DNA of 64,000 nt, from positions 62,001-126,000 of the forward strand of contig NZ_ADEG01000045.1 in assembly GCF_000177075.1 (NCBI RefSeq), given 5' to 3'. This stretch comes from Hoylesella buccalis ATCC 35310 (GTDB taxonomy: Bacteria; Bacteroidota; Bacteroidia; Bacteroidales; Bacteroidaceae). The translations under genes and the position numbers were made by a program. This document shows, piece after piece, positions 58,246 to 64,000 of the stretch (position 1 is the first letter of the stretch; each line of letters opens with the position of its first letter). The notes below the pieces were generated by a model. It searched no databases. It had not been told where the DNA came from and worked only from the letters and a program-made list of their open reading frames with translations.

Positions 58246-58270
58246 CAAACATATACTACACTTTGACAAT

Positions 58271-59419
58271 ATGGCGATAATTAGATGTCCGGAGTGCGGC
58301 CACCAAATCAGTGACCGAGCACCCGTTTGTCCCTCTTGTGGGGTAGAAATTGCTGAAAGAGTGACCCGTTGCACGCAATGTGGTGAAGTTTATTTTAATG
58401 ATTTGCACGAATGTCCAAACTGCCACCACGCCAATATGAACTATCGCGATGATAACTCTCCGGTTCATGAACAGGCTATAGAGCTGAAAGAAGAGCCTAC
58501 AACCATGGTGGACACAACGCCTCCCGCACCCAACGGAGACATGCAACGTTCCAAGAAGAAACACACCACTTTAATAATAGCTTTCATCATAGCCATCATT
58601 GCATGTGGAGTGGGCTATTATTTCTATCACAATGCACAAATGAAAGAAGAGTTGGAGGCTTACGAGTTTGCCGCCAAGAGCGAAGATCCCATCGTGCTTC
58701 AGGACTATCTTGACCGCTTTAAAGACGCACCCATGGCACACAGAGACTCCATACACGTTCGCTTGACGGCCATCCAGCAAATGGATAGCGAATGGACCGA
58801 TGCTTGGGTGAGCAACTCAAAAACAGCTCTGGAAGATTATCTTGACAAGCATCCCGACTCTGAACACCGTGCGGAAGCCATGCGCAAGATTGACTCGTTG
58901 GACTGGGTGGCAGCCAGCTCAGCCAACAGTGTGGACGCATACCAGTTTTACTTGGAAGACCATCCCAACGGTGCGTATGTAGATGATGCTAAAGATGGCA
59001 TCAAAACAATCAACGCACAGACGGTTCAACCAGAGGAAAGGGCCATGTTAAGCTCGCTGTTCAAACAGTTCTTTCAGAGTATCAACGCAAAGGACGAGGA
59101 TGGTTTGACCAGCACGGTCAGTCCTGTCATCAGTTCTTTTCTGGGTAAAGTGGATGCGAATAAAAATGATGTCATCACCTTTTTGCATAAACTATACAAC
59201 CAGGAGGTTGCCAGCATGTCATGGCATCTGCTCAATGATTACAAGATTGACAAGAAAGAAATCGGTGACGAACAATACGAATACACCGTAAATTTCTCAG
59301 CAGACCAAGATGTTAACAAGGTGGATGATACGCAGCAAACCATGCATTATCGCATCAAAGCCAAGGTAAATCCTGACGGAAAAATCGCAGAGTTCAACAT
59401 GACTCGCATTATTCAGTAG
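58271..59419 (+). CDS. Zinc-ribbon membrane protein with repeat domain
   Basis: The protein has 382 aa from the ATG at 58271; the longer frame overlaps the lysozyme gene. Two CxxC zinc ribbons lie at the N-terminus (RCPECGHQISDRAPVCPSCG and RCTQCGEVYFNDLHECPNC). One membrane helix follows near residues 98-118 (TTLIIAFIIAIIACGVGYYF). The outer part has repeated 40-residue helical units (LEAYEFAAKSEDPIVLQDYL, TALEDYLDKHPDSEHRAEAM, VDAYQFYLEDHPNGAYVDDA), TPR-like, and a final NTF2-like region. Cytosolic ribbons with periplasmic repeats suggest a scaffold. Function is unknown. Confidence 0.82.
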   Translation: MAIIRCPECGHQISDRAPVCPSCGVEIAERVTRCTQCGEVYFNDLHECPNCHHANMNYRDDNSPVHEQAIELKEEPTTMVDTTPPAPNGDMQRSKKKHTTLIIAFIIAIIACGVGYYFYHNAQMKEELEAYEFAAKSEDPIVLQDYLDRFKDAPMAHRDSIHVRLTAIQQMDSEWTDAWVSNSKTALEDYLDKHPDSEHRAEAMRKIDSLDWVAASSANSVDAYQFYLEDHPNGAYVDDAKDGIKTINAQTVQPEERAMLSSLFKQFFQSINAKDEDGLTSTVSPVISSFLGKVDANKNDVITFLHKLYNQEVASMSWHLLNDYKIDKKEIGDEQYEYTVNFSADQDVNKVDDTQQTMHYRIKAKVNPDGKIAEFNMTRIIQ

Positions 59420-59454
59420 TGTTTCGAAAGACAATTCAATTGATCTGAAAAATA

Positions 59455-59504
59455 AAACCATTGAGCTTGGTTCACCCTACTGGCTCAATGGTTTCTCGTT
59501 TTTA
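59455..59504. terminator. Bidirectional terminator between convergent genes
   Basis: AAACCATTGAGC (59455-59466) pairs perfectly with 59483-59494. On the plus strand it is followed by CTCGTTTTT; on the minus strand by TTTATTTTT. Confidence 0.75.
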
Positions 59505-59533
59505 TTGTTGTCAGCCGTGCAAACTGGCTTGTC

Positions 59534-60457
59534 CTAATATACTCTCACAACGTCACCGACGTGGATGGTATGGTCTGGAGTAAAATCATTCAACTTGTAT
59601 AAACTGGCCAAACGCATACCATAAATCTGTGCAATGATATACAGACTCTCTCCGTTCTTGACAACATGCGGACGATTCTTGAAAGCCTTCGGTGCTCTTT
59701 TTCTCTTTTTCTTCAGGAAAATGATTTCGCCTTCTGTCAAAGCATCATCTTTATCACGCTCGTTGTACTTAGCTATCTTTTTGTACGACACGCCTATTTC
59801 CTCGCCTATCAGCTTGAAGGTGTCGCCGCGACGAGCCCGGATATAATAATTCTTGTTGAAGATTGCGATGGGATGCAAAGGCTTTGCCTGGTTAACAACT
59901 GTTTGATTGCCAGAATATTCAACCATGGCGTGATCGTATGATCTGGCACTATCGTAGACATAAAGCTTGTAAAGCTCTATCAATTCGATGAGTTTATAAG
60001 CATATCGCGGGTTGGTTGCATAGCCACAAGCTTTCAAACCATGCGCCCATCCACGGTAATCTTGCATGGAAAGGCTAAACAACTTGCGGTAACGACTGCT
60101 GTTCACAAGGAATTTACTATGGTCTTCAAAACTTTGAAGGGGATGATCGTATGCGCGAAAGCATTCGCCCAAAGCGTCATCATCCTCAGCAATGGTACGA
60201 CCAGTCCAATCATGACACTTGATTCCGAAATGGTTATTGCCCAGTCGTGCCAATCTACTTCGCCCTGCTCCACTCTCAAAAACAGCCTGAGCCAAGGTGA
60301 TACTCGCTGGGATTCGGTATTGAAGCATCTCCCGAATAGCCAAATCTTTGTATTGATTGATGTAGAGTTGATAGGTCTGGTTCCATCTCATCTGGGCCCA
60401 TGATGCCATAGATGAAATTGAAAAGAGGAATATAATCGCAATTTTATTCATGAACAT
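59534..60457 (-). CDS. Secreted GH73-type glucosaminidase with two LysM domains
   Basis: The protein has 307 aa from the ATG at 60457; a second ATG at 60451 fits equally well. A signal peptide ends at SWAQ. Residues about 25-170 are a FlgJ/GH73 domain (IPASITLAQAVFESGAGRSRLA with the catalytic Glu, NNHFGIKCHDWTG, ECFRAYDHPLQSFEDHSKFL, GWAHGLKACGYATNPRYA). Two LysM domains follow (YYIRARRGDTFKLIGEEIGV and HVVKNGESLYIIAQIYGM), which bind peptidoglycan. It trims glycan strands at GlcNAc. The upstream TTG codons lie inside its promoter and cannot be the start. Confidence 0.94.
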   Translation of the reverse strand: MFMNKIAIIFLFSISSMASWAQMRWNQTYQLYINQYKDLAIREMLQYRIPASITLAQAVFESGAGRSRLARLGNNHFGIKCHDWTGRTIAEDDDALGECFRAYDHPLQSFEDHSKFLVNSSRYRKLFSLSMQDYRGWAHGLKACGYATNPRYAYKLIELIELYKLYVYDSARSYDHAMVEYSGNQTVVNQAKPLHPIAIFNKNYYIRARRGDTFKLIGEEIGVSYKKIAKYNERDKDDALTEGEIIFLKKKRKRAPKAFKNRPHVVKNGESLYIIAQIYGMRLASLYKLNDFTPDHTIHVGDVVRVY

Positions 60458-60470
60458 TAAGATGTTAGAC

Positions 60471-60478
60471 AAAGTTAC
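60471..60478 (-). promoter_or_regulatory. -7 element of the glucosaminidase gene
   Basis: TAACTTTG on the minus strand, 13 nt before the ATG at 60457. It excludes the longer TTG-initiated frame. Confidence 0.55.
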
Positions 60479-60530
60479 ATAAATTCATAAAAAAAGCACA
60501 ATGGATTGGTGTACGTTTAATAATTATTAG

Positions 60531-60538
60531 TAATTTTG
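60531..60538 (+). promoter_or_regulatory. -7 element 5 nt before the HPPK-like gene
   Basis: TAATTTTG; the ATG is at 60544, so the transcript would be leaderless or have a leader of one to three bases. A weak TTGG lies about 22 nt upstream. Confidence 0.5.
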
Positions 60539-60543
60539 TACGA

Positions 60544-60927
60544 ATGGACAGCAAACGAGTCATCTTAGCATTGGGAACGAACGTCAACCAAGAGCGCAAC
60601 ATGAAACAAGTCATGCGGCTGTTGGCTGACACTTGGCCTGACATGAAGTTCACTACACCGAAGTGGACACAACCCATTGGCATGGCATCAGACCTATTTT
60701 ACAACTGTTTGGCATACACAAAGGTTGAAGAAACCCTTGAAGATTTCACCGAAAAGGTGAAAAACATGGAACGAATATGTGGTGACACGAGGGCTGAAAG
60801 GTCGCTCAATCGCATCCAAATGGACATCGACATTTTGCTATATGGTGACAATAAGCTGCACATAGACGACTGGCAACGCGACTATGTACAAGAGTTGATG
60901 AAAGAAATTGAAGTTATTAAGCATTAA
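60544..60927 (+). CDS. Short HPPK (FolK)-like protein
   Basis: The protein has 127 aa. It resembles 6-hydroxymethyl-7,8-dihydropterin pyrophosphokinase of folate synthesis: VILALGTNVNQERNMKQVM at the start, TQPIGMASDLFYNCLAYTKV in the middle and the metal-binding pair in NRIQMDIDILLYGDNKL. It stops about 30 residues short of typical FolK, and lacks the C-terminal segment with the conserved His and Arg around ATP. It may still be a pterin kinase of a shortened Bacteroidetes subfamily or a relative with another role. The M64 peptidase gene begins at its stop codon, with no spacing. Confidence 0.78.
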   Translation: MDSKRVILALGTNVNQERNMKQVMRLLADTWPDMKFTTPKWTQPIGMASDLFYNCLAYTKVEETLEDFTEKVKNMERICGDTRAERSLNRIQMDIDILLYGDNKLHIDDWQRDYVQELMKEIEVIKH

Positions 60928-62187
60928 ATGATGAAAATAAAGACTTACCTAACCCATGTGATCCCATGTGTTCTGTGCCTGTTCATGTCGGCAAACGTGA
61001 ACGCGCAGGACTTCAACAAGGTGTTTTCTGACAGCACATTGCGCATTGATTATATTTTTTCGGGCAATGCGAACCAGCAACACATCGCCGTTGACCAATT
61101 GAATGTCATACCCAGATGGTACGGAAAAAAACAACGGTTGGCCGAATTACCCATGGAAGGAAACGGGCAAATAACCGTCCGCGACCATCACACGAAATGC
61201 ACGCTCTACCGTAATTCGTTTTCTACATTGTTTCAAGAATGGCTCACTTACGATGAAGCCAAGCACACAAGCAGGGCTTTCGAGAATGTATTTCTCGTTC
61301 CGATGCCCAAGGATACCGTTGACGTTACGGTGACCTTGAATAACAACAGGCGTGAAACGATGATCCAACTGACACACACGGTCGCACCAAGTGACATCTT
61401 GATTAAGCACACTGGAGAACGAAACCGCACTCCATTTGAAACACTACAGACGGCTCACGACACCTCCCGCTGCATCCACATCGCCTTCCTGGCAGAGGGA
61501 TACCGCACTGACGAGATGGACATCTTCCTGAAAGATGCCGCCGAAGCCACCGAGGCATTGTTCGCACATGAGCCTTTTAAGGCCATGAGAAGCAGGTTCA
61601 ACATCATAGCAGTCAAAGCTCCTTCGGCTGAAAGTGGCACCAGCGAGCCTTCTAAAGGCGTGTGGAAGAATACCGCCCTGCACTCTCATTTTGACACGTT
61701 CTACAGCAACCGTTATCTTACTACACTGCGATTAAAAACCGTACACGACTGGCTGGCAGGACTTCCATACGAACATATCATCATCTTGGTGAACACTCAT
61801 CAGTACGGAGGCGGGGGTATTCTTAACTCATACAACTTGTCAATGACCCATCATCCGTCGTTCAAACCTGTTGTTGTACATGAGTTTGGCCATAGCTTTG
61901 CTGGACTGGCCGACGAATATGCCTATGATTTCGAGGAAATCCCCATGTATCCGCCTGACGTAGAACCATGGGAACAAAACATAACAACCAAAGTTAAGTT
62001 TTCTGATAAATGGCAAGACATGATGGAAAAAGTACCTTCTGTGGGACTGATAGAAGGTGCTGGCTACTCGCTGAAAGGCATTTACCGCGCGTCACACGAC
62101 TGTAGAATGCGCACGAATGACACACCCGAATTCTGTCCTGTGTGTCAACAAGCCATCCAACGTGTCATTGATTTCTACACAAAATGA
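60928..62187 (+). CDS. Secreted M64-family metallopeptidase (IgA-protease-like)
   Basis: The protein has 419 aa, with a signal peptide ending VNAQD. An N-terminal M64 beta domain (residues about 25-155) leads to the catalytic part with IHIAFLAEGYRTDEMDIFLKD, IIILVNTHQYGGGGILN and the zinc site VVVHEFGHSFAGLADEYAY. A Cys-containing C-terminus follows (CRMRTNDTPEFCPVCQQAI). The named family member cleaves IgA; that cannot be assumed here. It starts directly after the HPPK-like gene. Confidence 0.9.
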   Translation: MMKIKTYLTHVIPCVLCLFMSANVNAQDFNKVFSDSTLRIDYIFSGNANQQHIAVDQLNVIPRWYGKKQRLAELPMEGNGQITVRDHHTKCTLYRNSFSTLFQEWLTYDEAKHTSRAFENVFLVPMPKDTVDVTVTLNNNRRETMIQLTHTVAPSDILIKHTGERNRTPFETLQTAHDTSRCIHIAFLAEGYRTDEMDIFLKDAAEATEALFAHEPFKAMRSRFNIIAVKAPSAESGTSEPSKGVWKNTALHSHFDTFYSNRYLTTLRLKTVHDWLAGLPYEHIIILVNTHQYGGGGILNSYNLSMTHHPSFKPVVVHEFGHSFAGLADEYAYDFEEIPMYPPDVEPWEQNITTKVKFSDKWQDMMEKVPSVGLIEGAGYSLKGIYRASHDCRMRTNDTPEFCPVCQQAIQRVIDFYTK

Positions 62188-62197
62188 TGAACTTAGC

Positions 62198-62842
62198 ATG
62201 AAGCCGAGGCACTATCTGATGATTGGGTTGGTCACCCTCGTGTTATTGTTTGGGCAAAACAGCCCGGTAGATGCCATTCACAACCGCCCCATCAATGACA
62301 AAGACCGACTGAACATGGCGCTAGAATACTTTCAAAGTGAGAAGTATCATGAGGCTCTTTTACTGTTTCAGAAGCTTGACCAGGAATACCTTCTCAACCA
62401 AAGATACAAGGCTTACATCGGCGTTTGCTACTATCATCTATGGAAATACGAGCAGGCATGCCTGTATCTTGACTCGGTTATGTCGAGCATCACCGTCTTC
62501 GCACCTCACGAACAATCGGTCTATTATTATGCCAATGCTGAAAGTCACTTTCAATTAAAACAATACGAAGCAGCCATCCCATGCTATGAAAAGATGCTGA
62601 ACGTATGCCATGACAACGAAAAAGCCGATGCCCTCTACCGTCTTGGGTTCTGTTATCTGTTCAATAAGGATTGGGAAAACGCACTTGAGTATTTTGAAAG
62701 CGCACGCTCCTATTATCAACATTATGGATACAAGCCTGGGTTGAAATACCGTATGGCACAGATTGAAAACATGATCAACGGCTGCAAACAACAAATAGAC
62801 CAATCAACAAGCACCACTTTACCAAGCGATAGCATCAAGTGA
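62198..62842 (+). CDS. Exported TPR protein
   Basis: The protein has 214 aa from the ATG at 62198; the longer frame overlaps the peptidase gene and lacks a signal. Residues about 6-25 are hydrophobic (LMIGLVTLVLLFGQNSPVDA), a signal or anchor. Then come TPR units: LNMALEYFQSEKYHEALLLF, YIGVCYYHLWKYEQACLYLD, AESHFQLKQYEAAIPCYEKM and RLGFCYLFNKDWENALEYFE. It probably binds a protein partner in the periplasm, perhaps the M64 peptidase. The start lies 10 nt after the peptidase stop. Confidence 0.85.
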   Translation: MKPRHYLMIGLVTLVLLFGQNSPVDAIHNRPINDKDRLNMALEYFQSEKYHEALLLFQKLDQEYLLNQRYKAYIGVCYYHLWKYEQACLYLDSVMSSITVFAPHEQSVYYYANAESHFQLKQYEAAIPCYEKMLNVCHDNEKADALYRLGFCYLFNKDWENALEYFESARSYYQHYGYKPGLKYRMAQIENMINGCKQQIDQSTSTTLPSDSIK

Positions 62843-62904
62843 AGCACGGCACAAGCGGCAAGAAAAAATAGCTTGTCATCTTTCTGTGCTTTACATTTTT
62901 TTAC

Positions 62905-62934
62905 TAACTTTGCATGCATTATTTTTATAATGCA
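62905..62934 (+). promoter_or_regulatory. Promoter and leader hairpin of xpt
   Basis: The -7 element TAACTTTG (62905-62912) is followed by a leader that is almost all hairpin: TGCATTAT (62915-62922), TTTT, ATAATGCA (62927-62934). The stem ends 4 nt before the ATG at 62939. It may control translation; no purine aptamer fits in this short leader. Confidence 0.5.
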
Positions 62935-62938
62935 AAAG

Positions 62939-63517
62939 ATGAAAACATTAATAGACCGCATTCTGAAAGATGGCAAATGCTATCCTGGTGGCATACTGAA
63001 AGTAGATAAATTTATCAACCACCAGATGGATCCCAACCTCATGAAAGCCATCGCCATCGAATTCATTAAGCGTTACGCCTCAACGGAAATCAACAAAATC
63101 TTGACCATCGAAGCCTCGGGCATTGCTCCCGCCATCGTTATGGGGTTACTTTTGGACCTTCCGGTGGTATTCGCCAAGAAGAAAAAACCGTCAACGATGG
63201 ACAACATCTTATCCACCACAGTCTTCTCATTCACCAAACAGCGCGAATACAACGTCGTTATCAGCAAGGATTATCTGACACCCAACGACAAAGTGGTTTT
63301 CATTGACGACTTCCTGGCCTATGGAAATGCCGCCAAAGGCATCATCGACCTATGCCGGCAGGCCGGTGCAGAACTGGTTGGGATGGGCTTTATCATTGAA
63401 AAAACCTTCCAACATGGACGTGACGGTATAGAAGCAGAAGGCGTGAGATGCGAATCTCTTGCGATGATTGAATCGTTGGACAACTGCCAAATCAAATTAA
63501 AAAACATCGAAAAGTAA
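62939..63517 (+). CDS. xpt: Xanthine phosphoribosyltransferase
   Basis: The protein has 192 aa from the ATG at 62939 and salvages xanthine to XMP. The start is chosen because the family begins [22 protein letters not shown] and because the earlier ATG at 62930 lies inside the leader hairpin. Motifs: [44 protein letters not shown] and the PRPP-binding [17 protein letters not shown]. It is followed 29 nt later by a purine permease gene, the common xpt-permease pair. Confidence 0.95.
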   Translation: MKTLIDRILKDGKCYPGGILKVDKFINHQMDPNLMKAIAIEFIKRYASTEINKILTIEASGIAPAIVMGLLLDLPVVFAKKKKPSTMDNILSTTVFSFTKQREYNVVISKDYLTPNDKVVFIDDFLAYGNAAKGIIDLCRQAGAELVGMGFIIEKTFQHGRDGIEAEGVRCESLAMIESLDNCQIKLKNIEK

Positions 63518-63546
63518 CCACTCCCCTATTGATTGAACGCTAAAAA

Positions 63547-64000
63547 ATGAACCCAACAGAACAAGAACAAGTAAGGTCAAAGTCGAATGACTTGATTTAT
63601 GGACTTCACGACCGCCCGGCTCTCCGAGAAAGTATTTTTGCCGCACTGCAGCACTTGCTGGCCATCTTCGTAGCCATCATCACCCCACCGCTGATTATTT
63701 CGAATGCCCTTAATTTTGATTTGGAAACAACAGGATTCTTGGTTTCCATGTCACTGTTCGTTTCTGGCGTCGCCACATTCATACAGTGTCACCGCATCGG
63801 TCCCATCGGCACGGGACTCTTGTGCATCCAAGGCACCAGCTTCTCCTTTATAGGCCCCATTATCGGAGCCGGTATGCTTGGCATGGTAGGTGGCAAGTTG
63901 AACACCGAGATGGCTTTGTCCTATATATTTACCGCCTGCATGTTCGCCTCTGTTGTCGAAATGCTTGTGAGTCGCCTATTGAAGTACACACGCAAAATCA
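63547..64000 (+). CDS. NCS2-family purine (xanthine/uric acid) permease, N-terminal part
   Basis: The 151 codons visible before the right edge begin MNPTEQEQVRSKSNDLIYGL. LRESIFAALQHLLAIFVAIITP is the first membrane helix and family signature, and IGTGLLCIQGTSFSFIGPII is the second conserved block. It resembles xanthine or uric-acid permeases more than uracil ones. Pairing with xpt points to xanthine. The substrate-binding helices lie outside the window. Confidence 0.92.
   Translation, partial: MNPTEQEQVRSKSNDLIYGLHDRPALRESIFAALQHLLAIFVAIITPPLIISNALNFDLETTGFLVSMSLFVSGVATFIQCHRIGPIGTGLLCIQGTSFSFIGPIIGAGMLGMVGGKLNTEMALSYIFTACMFASVVEMLVSRLLKYTRKI

Noticed and set aside
62843..62938. Purine riboswitch before xpt
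   Set aside because: The promoter leaves only about 25 nt of leader, too short for an aptamer, and no three-way junction can be drawn.

Overview
The window reads as the chromosome of a Bacteroidales bacterium, most likely a Prevotella-type member of the Prevotellaceae. The evidence is a SusC/SusD/SusE system, a fused LpxC-FabZ, an archaeal-type ProRS, DUF4954 and DUF5715 proteins, almost no Shine-Dalgarno sequences, and many Bacteroidetes promoters (TTTG, 19-20 nt, then TAnnTTTG). Coding content is dominated by core metabolism and envelope genes. Only one small mobile-element scar is visible.

Layout. 1-2.2 kb (minus): histidine degradation (hutU, cut by the left edge, and ftcD). 2.3-3.9 kb: a fragment of a conjugative-element helicase/methylase, a probable 6S RNA and a DUF4595-like lipoprotein. 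4.5-8.4 kb (minus): UvrD/PcrA helicase, monofunctional transglycosylase and an OmpA lipoprotein. 8.6-11.7 kb: proS and an AspT/YidE-type transporter. 12.8-20.1 kb: a polysaccharide utilisation locus (SusC, SusD, SusE-like, GH76) that points to alpha-1,6-mannan. 20.4-22.9 kb: an RlmD-type RNA methyltransferase and asparaginase. 23.1-27.6 kb (minus): an amino-sugar operon (GH20 hexosaminidase, NagB, and a NagB-like/PIG-L fusion whose NagB half has lost its catalytic residues). 28.3-36.1 kb: hflX, DUF4954, an M16 protease and class I fumarase. 36.4-37.7 kb: a small secreted protein and a DUF5715 protein. 37.9-45.0 kb: phoH, purC, ubiE, aroE, purM, prfA, pyrF. 45.2-53.7 kb: the lipid A genes lpxD, lpxC-fabZ and lpxA, then miaA, PBP1A and a Pif1-like helicase. 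53.8-63.5 kb: a winged-helix protein, aspS, a hypothetical gene, GH25 lysozyme, a zinc-ribbon membrane protein, a GH73/LysM glucosaminidase, a short HPPK-like protein, an M64 peptidase, a TPR protein and xpt. The right edge cuts an NCS2 purine permease.

The most unusual signal is non-coding. Six large intergenic gaps each carry an array of degenerate direct repeats with an exact or near-exact 22-nt period (core YAAAAGCATTG, then a variable half). In three of these gaps the array lies between a conserved CTAGAAAAAAT box and an inverted repeat built on GTATTTGC. I know of no described element with this architecture. Other points of interest are three very short or leaderless promoter-gene arrangements, a hairpin-rich 180-nt stretch upstream of an uncharacterised gene, and several long intergenic inverted repeats.
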